Shown: one piece after another, positions 47,236 through 60,798 of the stretch
Layout: each line of letters starts with the position of its first letter
Numbering within the stretch: position 1 is the stretch's first letter
From: Luzula sylvatica
Lineage: Eukaryota > Streptophyta > Magnoliopsida > Poales > Juncaceae
Assembly: GCA_946800325.1 (NCBI GenBank)
Contig: OX326959.1
Span: 38,120,908 to 38,184,907, forward strand
DNA: 64,000 nt
Direction: 5' to 3'
Position numbers and translations under genes: made by a program
Notes under the pieces: model-generated
The model's input: only the letters and a program-made list of their open reading frames with translations
What the model was told of the DNA's origin: nothing
Database searches by the model: none

Positions 47236-49845
47236 GATATTTTTGAAGGTGTTAGACTTCAGTTTTTGATTTTTTACAAAAAATTGGAAAAATAGAAATT
47301 TGTATGTGTAAGTCTTCAATCCCGGAGTTTTTTGAGAAAAACATGAAAAATGAAGTATTTTGCTCATTTTAGAGAACTATTTTGGTCTTTTTTAGAAAAA
47401 ATTATAATTGATATTTTTGAAGGTGTTAGACTTCAGTTTTTTATTTTATACAAAAAATAGGAAAAATAGAAATTTGTATGTGTTAGTCTTCAATCACGAA
47501 GTTTTTTGAGAAAAACATTAAAAATGAAGTATTTTGCTCATTTTAGAGAACTATTTTGGACACTTTTAGAAAAAATTATAATTGATATTTTTTAAGGTGT
47601 TAGACTTCAGTTTTTGATTTTTTGCAAAAAAATGGAAAAATTGAAATTTGTATGTGTTAGTCTTCAATCACGGAATTTTTTGAGAAAAACATGAAAAATG
47701 AAGTATTTTGCTCATTTTAGAGAACTATTTTGGTCTTTTTTAGAAAAAATGATAATTGATGTTTTTGAAGGTGTTAGACTTCAGTTTTTGATTTTATGCA
47801 AAAAATAGGAAAAATAGAAATTTGTACGTGTTAGTCTTCAATCACGAAGTTATTTGAGAAAAACATTAAAAATGAAGTATTTTGCTCATTTTAGAGAACT
47901 ATTTTGGACACTTTTAGAAAAAATTATAATTGATATTTTTGAAGGTGTTAGACTTCAGTTTTTGATTTTTTGCAAAAAATAGGAAAAATAGAAATTTGTA
48001 TGTGTTAGTCTTCAATCACGGAGTTTTTTGAGAAAAACATTACAAATGAATTATTTTGCTCATTTTAGAGAACTATTTTGGACACTTTTAGAAAAAATTA
48101 TAATTGATATTTTTTAAGGTGTTAGACTTCAGTTCTTTATTTTTTGCAAAAAAATGGAAAAATTTAAATTTGTATGTGTTAGTCTTCAATCACGGAATGT
48201 TTTGAGAAAAACATGAAAAATGAAGTATTTTGCTCATTTTAGAGAACTATTTTGGACCCTTTTAGAAAAATGATAATTGATATTTTTTAAGGTGTTAGAT
48301 TTCAGTTTTTGATTTTTTGCAAAATATAGGAAAAATAGAAATTTGTATGTGTTACTCTTCAATCACGAAGTTTTTTGAGAAAAACATTAAAAATGAAGTA
48401 TTTTGCTCATTTTAGAGAACTATTTTGGACACCTTTTGAAAAAAATATAATTGATATTTTTTAAGGTGTTAGACTTCAGTTTTTGATTTTTTGCAAGAAA
48501 TAGGAAAAAATTGAAATTTGTATGTGTTATTCTTCAATCACGGAATTTTTTGAGAAAATCATGAAAAATGAAGTATTTTGCTCATTTTAGAGAACTATTT
48601 TGGTCTTTTTTAGAAAAATGATAATTGAAAATTTTGAAGGTGTTAGACTTCAGTTTTTGATTTTTTGCAAAAAATTGGAAAAATTGAAATTTGTATGTGT
48701 TAGTCTTCAATCACGGAATTTTTTGAGAAAATCATGAAAAATGAAGTATTTTGCTCATTTTAGAGAACTATTTTGGTCTTTTTTAGAAAAAATGATAATG
48801 GATATTTTTGAAGGTGTTAGACTTCAGTTTTTGATTTTATGCAAAAAATAGGAAAAATAGAAATTTGTATGTGTTAGTCTTCAATCCCGGAGTTTTTTGA
48901 GAAAATCATGAAAAATAAAGTATTTTGCTCATTTTAGAGAACTATTTTGGTCTTTTTAAGAAAAAATGATTATTGATATTTTTTAAGGTGTTAGACATCA
49001 GTTTTTGATTTTATGGAAAAAGTAGGAAAAATAGAAATTTGTATGTGTTAGTCTTCAATCCCGGAGTTTTTTGAGAAAATCATGAAAAATAAAGTATTTT
49101 GCTCATTTTAGAGAACTATTTTGGTCTTTTTAAGAAAAAATGATTATTGATATTTTTGAAGGTGTTAGACTTCAGTTTTTGATTTTATGCAAAAAATAGG
49201 AACAATAGAAATTTGTATTTGTTAGTCTTCAATCCCGGAGTTTTTTGAGAAAAACATGAAAAATGAAGTATTTTGCTCAATTTAGAGAACTATTTTTGTC
49301 TTTTTTAGAAAAAATGATAATTGATATTTTTTAAGGTGTTAGACTTCAGATTTTGATTTTATGCAAAAAATAGGAAAAATATAAATTTGTATGTGTTAGT
49401 CTTCAATCACGATGTTTTTTGAGAAAAACATTAAAAATGAAGTATTTTGCTCATTTCAGAGAACTATTTTGGACACTTTTAGAAAAAATTATAATTGATA
49501 TTTTTTAAGGTGTTAGACTTCAGTTTTTGATTTTTTGCAAAAAAATGGAAAAATTGAAATTTGTATGTGTTAGTCTTCAATCACGGAATTTTTTGAGAAA
49601 AACATGAAAAATGAAGTATTTTGCTCATTTTAGAGAACTATTTTGGTCTTTTTCAGAAAAAATGATAATTGATATTTTTGAAGGTGTTAGACTTCAGTTT
49701 TTTTATTTTTTGCAAAAAATTGGAAAAATAGAAATTTGTATGTGTTAGTGTTCAATCACGGAATTTTCATCGAAAATCATGAAAAATGAAGTATTTTGCT
49801 CATTTTAGAGAACTATTTTGGTCTTTTTTAGAAAAAATGATAATT
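47236..49845 (+). repeat. Family G HOR, copy 2 (15 monomers)
   Basis: Exactly 2,610 bp after copy 1, with the same fifteen monomers. The cagttcttt marker is at 45521 and 48131 and the gaattttcat marker at 47151 and 49761, each 2,610 apart. This is among the closest pairs of long units in the window. Confidence 0.92.
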
Positions 49846-51930
49846 GATATTTTTGAAGGTGTTAGACTTCAGTTTTTGATTTTTTACAAAAAATTGGAAA
49901 AATAGAAATTTGTATGTGTAAGTCTTCAATCCCGGAGTTTTTTGAGAAAAACATGAAAAATGAAGTATTTTGCTCATTTTAGAGAACTATTTTGGTCTTT
50001 TTTAGAAAAAATTATAATTGATATTTTTGAAGGTGTTAGACTTCAGTTTTTGATTTTATACAAAAAATAGGAAAAATAGAAATTTGTATGTGTTAGTCTT
50101 CAATCACGAAGTTTTTTGAGAAAAACATTAAAAATGAAGTATTTTGCTCATTTTAGAGAACTATTTTGGACACTTTTAGAAAAAAATATAATTGATATTT
50201 TTAAGGTGTTAGACTTCAGTTTTTGATTTCTTGCAAAAAAATGGAAAAAATGAAATTTGTATGTGTTAGTCTTCAATCACGGAATTTTTAGAGAAAAACA
50301 TAAAAAATGAAGTATTTTGCTCATTTTAGAAAACTATTTTGGTCTTTTTTAGAAAAAATGATAATTGATATTTTTGAAGGTGTTAGACTTCAGTTTTTGA
50401 TTTTATGCAAAAAATAGGAAAAATAGAAATTTGTATGTGTTAGTCTTCAATCACGAAGTTTTTTGAGAAAAATATTAAAAATGAAGTATTTTGCTCATTT
50501 TAGAGAACTATTTTGGACACTTTTAGAAAAAATTATAATTGATATTTTTGAAGGTGTTAGACTTCAGTTTTTGATTTTTTGCAAAAAATAGGAAAAATAG
50601 AAATTTGTATGTGTTAGTCTTCAATCACGAAGTTTTTTGAGAAAAAACATTAAAAATGAATTATTTTGCTCATTTTAGAGAACTATTTTGGACTCTTTTA
50701 GAAAAAATTATAATTGATATTTTTTAAGGCGTTAGACTTCAGTTTTTGATTTTTTGCAAAAAAATGGAAAAATTTAAATTTGTATGTGTTAGTCTTCAAT
50801 CACGGAATTTTTTGAGAAAAACATGAAAAATGAAGTATTTTGCTCATTTTAGAGAACTATTTTGGACCCTTTTAGAAAAATGATAATTGATATTTTTTAA
50901 GGTGTTAGACTTCAGTTTTTGATTTTTTGCAAAAAAATGGAAAAATTGAAATTTGTATGTGTTAGTCTTCAATCACGGAATTTTTTGAGAAAAACATGAA
51001 AAATGAAGTATTTTGCTCATTTTAGAGAACTATTTTGGTCTTTTTTAGAAAAAATGATAATTGATATTTTTGAAGGTGTTAGACTTCAGTTTTTGATTTT
51101 ATGCAAAAAATAGGAAAAATAGAAATTTGTACGTGTTAGTCTTCAATCACGAAGTTATTTGAGAAAAACATTAAAAATGAAGTATTTTGCTCATTTTAGA
51201 GAACTATTTTGGACACTTTTAGAAAAAATTATAATTGATATTTTCGAAGGTGGTAGACTTCAGTTTTTGATTTTTTGCAAAAAATAGGAAAAATTGAAAT
51301 TTGTATGTGTTAGTCTTCAATCACGAAGTTTTTTGAGAAAAACATTAAAAATGAATTATTTTGCTCATTTTAGAGAACTATTTTGGACACTTTTAGAAAA
51401 AATTATAATTGATATTTTTTAAGGTGTTAGACTTCAGTTTTTGATTTTTTGCAAAAAAATGGAAAAATTTAAATTTGTATGTGTTAGTCTTCAATCACGG
51501 AATTATTTGAGAAAAACATGAAAAATGAAGTATTTTGCTCATTTTAGAGAACTATTTTGGACCCTTTTAGAAAAATGATAATTGATATTTTTTAAGGTGT
51601 TAGACTTCAGTTTTTGATTTTTTGCAAAATAATGGAAAAATAGAAATTTGTATGTGTTACTCTTCAATCACGAAGTTTTTCGAGAAAAACATTAAAAATG
51701 AAGTATTTTGCTCATTTTAGAGAACTATTTTGGACACTTTTAGAAAAAATTATAATTGATATTTTTTAAGGTGTTAGACTTCAGTTTTTGATTTTTTGCA
51801 AAAAATAGGAAAAATTGAAATTTGTATGTGTTATTCTTCAATCACGGAATTTTTTGAGAAAATCATGAAAAATGAAGTATTTTGCTCATTTTAGAGAACT
51901 ATTTTGGTCTTTTTTAGAAAAATGATAATT
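49846..51930 (+). repeat. Family H HOR, shortened copy (12 monomers)
   Basis: 2,085 bp. It has the ttttac/gtgtaagtc anchor, ttttatac, gatttcttgc/ggaaaaaatg, ttttatgc/aaatatt, cacgaag/aaaaaacatt, aaggcg/aaaaatttaa, A7, tacgtg, ttttcgaaggtgg, ggaattattt, aaataatgg/ttactc and ttattc, then returns directly to the anchor. The last five monomers of the 17-mer are missing. It directly follows family G and shares its anchor. Confidence 0.88.
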
Positions 51931-54887
51931 GATATTTTTGAAGGTGTTAGACTTCAGTTTTTGATTTTTTACAAAAAATTGGAAAAATAGAAATTTGTAT
52001 GTGTAAGTCTTCAATCCCGGAGTTTTTTGAGAAAAACATGAAAAATGAAGTATTTTGCTCATTTTAGAGAACTATTTTGGTCTTTTTTAGAAAAAATTAT
52101 AATTGATATTTTTGAAGGTGTTAGACTTCAGTTTTTGATTTTATACAAAAAATAGGAAAAATAGAAATTTGTATGTGTTAGTCTTCAATCACGAAGTTTT
52201 TTGAGAAAAACATTAAAAATGAAGTATTTTGCTCATTTTAGAGAACTATTTTGGACACTTTTAGAAAAAAATATAATTGATATTTTTTAAGGTGTTAGAC
52301 TTCAGTTTTTGATTTCTTGCAAAAAAATGGAAAAAATGAAATTTGTATGTGTTAGTCTTCAATCACGGAATTTTTAGAGAAAAACATAAAAAATGAAGTA
52401 TTTTGCTCATTTTAGAAAACTATTTTGGTCTTTTTTAGAAAAAATGATAATTGATATTTTTGAAGGTGTTAGACTTCAGTTTTTGATTTTATGCAAAAAA
52501 TAGGAAAAATAGAAATTTGTATGTGTTAGTCTTCAATCACGAAGTTTTTTGAGAAAAATATTAAAAATGAAGTATTTTGCTCATTTTAGAGAACTATTTT
52601 GGACACTTTTAGAAAAAATTATAATTGATATTTTTGAAGGTGTTAGACTTCAGTTTTTGATTTTTTGCAAAAAATAGGAAAAATAGAAATTTGTATGTGT
52701 TAGTCTTCAATCACGAAGTTTTTTGAGAAAAAACATTAAAAATGAATTATTTTGCTCATTTTAGAGAACTATTTTGGACTCTTTTAGAAAAAATTATAAT
52801 TGATATTTTTTAAGGCGTTAGACTTCAGTTTTTGATTTTTTGCAAAAAAATGGAAAAATTTAAATTTGTATGTGTTAGTCTTCAATCACGGAATTTTTTG
52901 AGAAAAACATGAAAAATGAAGTATTTTGCTCATTTTAGAGAACTATTTTGGACCCTTTTAGAAAAATGATAATTGATATTTTTTAAGGTGTTAGACTTCA
53001 GTTTTTGATTTTTTGCAAAAAAATGGAAAAATTGAAATTTGTATGTGTTAGTCTTCAATCACGGAATTTTTTGAGAAAAACATGAAAAATGAAGTATTTT
53101 GCTCATTTTAGAGAACTATTTTGGTCTTTTTTAGAAAAAATGATAATTGATATTTTTGAAGGTGTTAGACTTCAGTTTTTGATTTTATGCAAAAAATAGG
53201 AAAAATAGAAATTTGTACGTGTTAGTCTTCAATCACGAAGTTATTTGAGAAAAACATTAAAAATGAAGTATTTTGCTCATTTTAGAGAACTATTTTGGAC
53301 ACTTTTAGAAAAAATTATAATTGATATTTTCGAAGGTGGTAGACTTCAGTTTTTGATTTTTTGCAAAAAATAGGAAAAATTGAAATTTGTATGTGTTAGT
53401 CTTCAATCACGAAGTTTTTTGAGAAAAACATTAAAAATGAATTATTTTGCTCATTTTAGAGAACTATTTTGGACACTTTTAGAAAAAATTATAATTGATA
53501 TTTTTTAAGGTGTTAGACTTCAGTTTTTGATTTTTTGCAAAAAAATGGAAAAATTTAAATTTGTATGTGTTAGTCTTCAATCACGGAATTATTTGAGAAA
53601 AACATGAAAAATGAAGTATTTTGCTCATTTTAGAGAACTATTTTGGACCCTTTTAGAAAAATGATAATTGATATTTTTTAAGGTGTTAGACTTCAGTTTT
53701 TGATTTTTTGCAAAATAATGGAAAAATAGAAATTTGTATGTGTTACTCTTCAATCACGAAGTTTTTCGAGAAAAACATTAAAAATGAAGTATTTTGCTCA
53801 TTTTAGAGAACTATTTTGGACACTTTTAGAAAAAATTATAATTGATATTTTTTAAGGTGTTAGACTTCAGTTTTTGATTTTTTGCAAAAAATAGGAAAAA
53901 TTGAAATTTGTATGTGTTATTCTTCAATCACGGAATTTTTTGAGAAAATCATGAAAAATGAAGTATTTTGCTCATTTTAGAGAACTATTTTGGTCTTTTT
54001 TAGAAAAATGATAATTGATATTTTTGAAGGTGTTAGACTTCAGTTTTTGATTTTTTGCAAAAAATTGGAAAAATTGAAATTTGTATGTGTTAGTCTTCAA
54101 TCACGGAATTTTTTGAGAAAATCATGAAAAATGAAGTATTTTGCTCATTTTAGAGAACTATTTTGGTCTTTTTTAGAAAAAATGATAATTGATATTTTTG
54201 AAGGTGTTAGACTTCAGTTTTTGATTTTATGCAAAAAATAGGAACAATAGAAATTTGTATGTGTTAGTCTTCAATCCCGGAGTTTTTTGAGAAAAACATG
54301 AAAAATGAAGTATTTTGCTCATTTTAGAGAACTATTTTTGTCTTTTTTAGAAAAAATGATAATTGATATTTTTTAAGGTGTTAGACTTCAGCTTTTGATT
54401 TTATGCAAAAAATAGGAAAAATATAAATTTGTATGTGTTAGTCTTCAATCACGAAGTTTTTTGAGAAAACCATTAAAAATGAAGTATTTTGCTCATTTCA
54501 GAGAACTATTTTGGACACTTTTGGAAAAAATTATAATTGATATTTTTTAAGGTGTTAGATTTCAGTTTTTGATTTTTTGCAAAAAAATGGAAAAATTGAA
54601 ATTTGTATGTGTTAGTCTTCAATCACGGAATTTTTTGAGAAAAACATGAAAAATGAAGTATTTTGCTCATTTTATAGAACTATTTTGGTCTTTTTCAGAA
54701 AAAATGATAATTGATATTTTTGAAGGTGTTAGACTTCAGTTTTTTTATTTTTTGCAAAAAATTGGAAAAATAGAAATTTGTATGTGTTAGTGTTCAATCA
54801 CGGAATTTTCATAGAAAATCATGAAAAATGAAGTATTTTGCTCATTTTAGAGAACTATTTTGGTCTTTTTTAGAAAAAATGATAATT
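51931..54887 (+). repeat. Family H HOR, 17-mer copy 1
   Basis: 2,957 bp. The first twelve monomers match 49846-51930. It then adds aattgg, ggaacaatag/cccgg, cagcttttg, gatttcag, and tttttttatt with gtgttcaatc/ttttcatagaaa. The added five are the ones absent from the shortened copy. Confidence 0.9.
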
Positions 54888-57843
54888 GATATTTTTGAAG
54901 GTGTTAGACTTCAGTTTTTGATTTTTTACAAAAAATTGGAAAAATAGAAATTTGTATGTGTAAGTCTTCAATCCCGGAGTTTTTTGAGAAAAACATGAAA
55001 AATGAAGTATTTTGCTCATTTTAGAGAACTATTTTGGTCTTTTTTAGAAAAAATTATAATTGATATTTTTGAAGGTGTTAGACTTCAGTTTTTGATTTTA
55101 TACAAAAAATAGGAAAAATAGAAATTTGTATGTGTTAGTCTTCAATCACGAAGTTTTTTGAGAAAAACATTAAAAATGAAGTATTTTGCTCATTTTAGAG
55201 AACTATTTTGGACACTTTTAGAAAAAAATATAATTGATATTTTTTAAGGTGTTAGACTTCAGTTTTTGATTTCTTGCAAAAAAATGGAAAAAATGAAATT
55301 TGTATGTGTTAGTCTTCAATCACGGAATTTTTAGAGAAAAACATAAAAAATGAAGTATTTTGCTCATTTTAGAAAACTATTTTGGTCTTTTTTAGAAAAA
55401 ATGATAATTGATATTTTTGAAGGTGTTAGACTTCAGTTTTTGATTTTATGCAAAAAATAGGAAAAATAGAAATTTGTATGTGTTAGTCTTCAATCACGAA
55501 GTTTTTTGAGAAAAATATTAAAAATGAAGTATTTTGCTCATTTTAGAGAACTATTTTGGACACTTTTAGAAAAAATTATAATTGATATTTTTGAAGGTGT
55601 TAGACTTCAGTTTTTGATTTTTTGCAAAAAATAGGAAAAATAGAAATTTGTATGTGTTAGTCTTCAATCACGAAGTTTTTTGAGAAAAAACATTAAAAAT
55701 GAATTATTTTGCTCATTTTAGAGAACTATTTTGGACTCTTTTAGAAAAAATTATAATTGATATTTTTTAAGGCGTTAGACTTCAGTTTTTGATTTTTTGC
55801 AAAAAAATGGAAAAATTTAAATTTGTATGTGTTAGTCTTCAATCACGGAATTTTTTGAGAAAAACATGAAAAATGAAGTATTTTGCTCATTTTAGAGAAC
55901 TATTTTGGACCCTTTTAGAAAAATGATAATTGATATTTTTTAAGGTGTTAGACTTCAGTTTTTGATTTTTTGCAAAAAAATGGAAAAATTGAAATTTGTA
56001 TGTGTTAGTCTTCAATCACGGAATTTTTTGAGAAAAACATGAAAAATGAAGTATTTTGCTCATTTTAGAGAACTATTTTGGTCTTTTTTAGAAAAAATGA
56101 TAATTGATATTTTTGAAGGTGTTAGACTTCAGTTTTTGATTTTATGCAAAAAATAGGAAAAATAGAAATTTGTACGTGTTAGTCTTCAATCACGAAGTTA
56201 TTTGAGAAAAACATTAAAAATGAAGTATTTTGCTCATTTTAGAGAACTATTTTGGACACTTTTAGAAAAAATTATAATTGATATTTTCGAAGGTGGTAGA
56301 CTTCAGTTTTTGATTTTTTGCAAAAAATAGGAAAAATTGAAATTTGTATGTGTTAGTCTTCAATCACGAAGTTTTTTGAGAAAAACATTAAAAATGAATT
56401 ATTTTGCTCATTTTAGAGAACTATTTTGGACACTTTTAGAAAAAATTATAATTGATATTTTTTAAGGTGTTAGACTTCAGTTTTTGATTTTTTGCAAAAA
56501 AATGGAAAAATTTAAATTTGTATGTGTTAGTCTTCAATCACGGAATTATTTGAGAAAAACATGAAAAATGAAGTATTTTGCTCATTTTAGAGAACTATTT
56601 TGGACCCTTTTAGAAAAATGATAATTGATATTTTTTAAGGTGTTAGACTTCAGTTTTTGATTTTTTGCAAAATAATGGAAAAATAGAAATTTGTATGTGT
56701 TACTCTTCAATCACGAAGTTTTTCGAGAAAAACATTAAAAATGAAGTATTTTGCTCATTTTAGAGAACTATTTTGGACACTTTTAGAAAAAATTATAATT
56801 GATATTTTTTAAGGTGTTAGACTTCAGTTTTTGATTTTTTGCAAAAAATAGGAAAAATTGAAATTTGTATGTGTTATTCTTCAATCACGGAATTTTTTGA
56901 GAAAATCATGAAAAATGAAGTATTTTGCTCATTTTAGAGAACTATTTTGGTCTTTTTTAGAAAAATGATAATTGATATTTTTGAAGGTGTTAGACTTCAG
57001 TTTTTGATTTTTTGCAAAAAATTGGAAAAATTGAAATTTGTATGTGTTAGTCTTCAATCACGGAATTTTTTGAGAAAATCATGAAAAATGAAGTATTTTG
57101 CTCATTTTAGAGAACTATTTTGGTCTTTTTTAGAAAAAATGATAATTGATATTTTTGAAGGTGTTAGACTTCAGTTTTTGATTTTATGCAAAAAATAGGA
57201 ACAATAGAAATTTGTATGTGTTAGTCTTCAATCCCGGAGTTTTTTGAGAAAAACATGAAAAATGAAGTATTTTGCTCATTTTAGAGAACTATTTTTGTCT
57301 TTTTTAGAAAAAATGATAATTGATATTTTTTAAGGTGTTAGACTTCAGCTTTTGATTTTATGCAAAAAATAGGAAAAATATAAATTTGTATGTGTTAGTC
57401 TTCAATCACGAAGTTTTTTGAGAAAAACATTAAAAATGAAGTATTTTGCTCATTTCAGAGAACTATTTTGGACACTTTTAGAAAAAATTATAATTGATAT
57501 TTTTTAAGGTGTTAGATTTCAGTTTTTGATTTTTTGCAAAAAAATGGAAAAATTGAAATTTGTATGTGTTAGTCTTCAATCACGGAATTTTTTGAGAAAA
57601 ACATGAAAAATGAAGTATTTTGCTCATTTTATAGAACTATTTTGGTCTTTTTCAGAAAAAATGATAATTGATATTTTTGAAGGTGTTAGACTTCAGTTTT
57701 TTATTTTTTGCAAAAAATTGGAAAAATAGAAATTTGTATGTGTTAGTGTTCAATCACGGAATTTTTTTAGAAAATCATGAAAAATGAAGTATTTTACTAA
57801 TTTTAGAGAACTATTTTGGTCTTTTTTAGAAAAAATGATAATT
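54888..57843 (+). repeat. Family H HOR, 17-mer copy 2
   Basis: 2,956 bp, collinear with copy 1 and sharing gatttcttgc, aaggcg, tacgtg, ttttcgaaggtgg and aaataatgg. Its last monomer (ggaattttttt-agaaaatc, tttactaatt) is of the type seen at the end of copy 3, so the switch between subtypes lies within this unit's end. Confidence 0.9.
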
Positions 57844-60798
57844 GATATTTTTGAAGGTGTTAGACTTCAGTTTTTGATTTTTTACAAAAAATTGGAAAAA
57901 TAGAAATTTGTATGTGTAAGTCTTCAATCCCGGAGTTTTTTGAGAAAAACATGAAAAATGAAGTATTTTGCTCATTTTAGAGAACTATTTTGGTCTTTTT
58001 TAGAAAAAATTATAATTGATATTTTTGAAGGTGTTAGACTTCAGTTTTTGATTTTATACAAAAAATAGGAAAAATAGATATTTGTATGTGTTAGTCTTCA
58101 ATCACGAAGTTTTTTGAGAAAAACATTAAAAATGAAGTATTTTGCTCATTTTAGAGAACTATTTTGGACACTTTTAGAAAAAATTATAATTGATATTTTT
58201 TAAGGTGTTAGACTTCAGTTTTTGATTTTTTGCAAAAAAATGGAAAAAATGAAATTTGTATGTGTTAGTCTTCAATCACGGAATTTTTTGAGAAAAACAT
58301 GAAAAATGAAGTATTTTGCTCATTTTAGAGAACTATTTTGGTCTTTTTTAGAAAAAATGATAATTGATATTTTTGAAGGTGTTAGACTTCAGTTTTTGAT
58401 TTTATGCAAAAAATAGGAAAAATAGAAATTTGTATGTGTTAGTCTTCAATCACGAAGTTTTTTGAGAAAAACATTAAAAATGAAGTATTTTGCGCATTTT
58501 AGAGAACTATTTTGGACACTTTTAGAAAAAATTATAATTGATATTTTTGAAGGTGTTAGACTTCAGTTTTTGATTTTTTGCAAAAAATAGGAAAAATAGA
58601 AATTTGTATGTGTTAGTCTTCAATCACGAAGTTTTTTGAGAAAAACATTAAAAATGAATTATTTTGCTCATTTTAGAGAACTATTTTGGACTCTTTTAGA
58701 AAAAATTATAATTGATATTTTTTAAGGTGTTAGACTTCAGTTTTTGATTTTTTGCAAAAAAATGGAAAAATTTAAATTTGTATGTGTTAGTCTTCAATCA
58801 CGGAATTTTTTGAGAAAAACATGAAAAATGAAGTATTTTGCTCATTTTAGAGAACTATTTTGGACCCTTTTAGAAAAATGATAATTGATATTTTTTAAGG
58901 TGTTAGACTTCAGTTTTTGATTTTTTGCAAAAAAATGGAAAAATTGAAATTTGTATGTGTTAGTCTTCAATCACGGAATTTTTTGAGAAAAACATGAAAA
59001 ATGAAGTATTTTGCTCATTTTAGAGAACTATTTTGGTCTTTTTTAGAAAAAATGATAATGGATATTTTTGAAGGTGTTATACTTCAGTTTTTGATTTTAT
59101 GCAAAAAATAGGAAAAATAGAAATTTGTATGTGTTAGTCTTCAATCACGAAGTTTTTTGAGAAAAACATTAAAAATGAAGTATTTTCCTCATTTTACAGA
59201 ACTATTTTGGAGACTTTTAGAAAAAATTATAATTGATATTTTTTAAGGTGTTAGACTTCAGTTTTTGATTTTTTGCAAAAAATAGGAAAAATTGAAATTT
59301 GTATGTGTTAGTCTTCAATCACGGAGTTTTTTGAGAAAAACATTAATAATGAATTATTTTGCTCATTTTAGAGAACTATTTTGGTCTTTTTTAGAAAAAA
59401 TGATAATTGATATTTTTTAAGGTGTTAGACTTCAGTTTTTGATTTTATTCAAAAAAATGGAAAAATTTAAATTTGTATGTGTTAGTCTTCAATCACGGAA
59501 TTTTTTGAGAAAAACATGAAAAATGAAGTATTTTGCTCATTTTAGAGAACTATTTTGGACCCTTTTAGAAAAATGATAATTGATATTTTTTAAGGTGTTA
59601 GACTTCAGTTTTTGATTTTTTGCAAAAAAATGGAAAAATTGAAATTTGTATGTGTTAGTCTTCAATCACGGAGTTTTTCGAGAAAAACATTAAAAATGAA
59701 GTATTTTGCTCATTTTAGAGAACTATTTTGGACACTTTTAGAAAAAATTATAATTGATATTTTTTAAGGTGTTAGAATTCAGTTTTTGATTTATTGCAAA
59801 AAATAGGAAAAATTGAAATTTGTATGTGTTATTCTTCAATCACGGAATTTTTTGAGAAAATCATGAAAAATGAAGTATTTTGCTCATTTTAGAGAACTAT
59901 TTTGGTCTTTTTTAGAAAAATGATAATTGATATTTTTGAAGGTGTTAGACTTCAGTTTTTGATTTTTTGCAAAAAATTGGAAAAATTGAAATTTGTATGT
60001 GTTAGTCTTCAATCACGGAATTTTTTGAGAAAATCATGAAAAATGAAGTATTTTGCTCATTTTAGAGAACTATTTTGGTCTTTTTTAGAAAAAATGATAA
60101 TTGATATTTTTGAAGGTGTTAGACTTCAGTTTTTGATTTTATGCAAAAAATAGGAACAATAGAAATTTGTATGTGTTAGTCTTCAATCCCGGAGTTTTTT
60201 GAGAAAAACATGAAAAATGAAGTATTTTGCTCATTTTAGAGAACTATTTTTGTCTTTTTTAGAAAAAATGATAATTGATATTTTTTAAGGTGTTAGACTT
60301 CAGCTTTTGATTTTATGCAAAAAATAGGAAAAATATAAATTTGTATGTGTTAGTCTTCAATCACGAAGTTTTTTGAGAAAAACATTAAAAATGAAGTATT
60401 TTGCTCATTTCAGAGAACTATTTTGGACACTTTTAGAAAAAATTATAATTGATATTTTTTAAGGTGTTAGATTTCAGTTTTTGATTTTTTGCAAAAAAAT
60501 GGAAAAATTGAAATTTGTATGTGTTAGTCTTCAATCACGGAATTTTTTGAGAAAAACATGAAAAATGAAGTATTTTGCTCATTTTATAGAACTATTTTGG
60601 TCTTTTTCAGAAAAAATGATAATTGATATTTTTGAAGGTGTTAGACTTCAGTTTTTTATTTTTTGCAAAAAATTGGAAAAATAGAAATTTGTATGTGTTA
60701 GTGTTCAATCACGGAATTTTTTTAGAAAATCATGAAAAATGAAGTATTTTACTAATTTTAGAGAACTATTTTGGTCTTTTTTAGAAAAAATGATAATT
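57844..60798 (+). repeat. Family H HOR, 17-mer copy 3 (second subtype)
   Basis: 2,955 bp. Same monomer order but a different set of private changes, shared with copy 4: tagatatttg, ttttgcgcatt, gttatacttc, ttttacagaac with ggagac, cattaataatg, ttttattc and cggagtttttcgag. The markers gatttcttgc, aaggcg and tacgtg of copies 1 and 2 are absent. It contains a private gttagaattcag near 59770. Confidence 0.9.
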
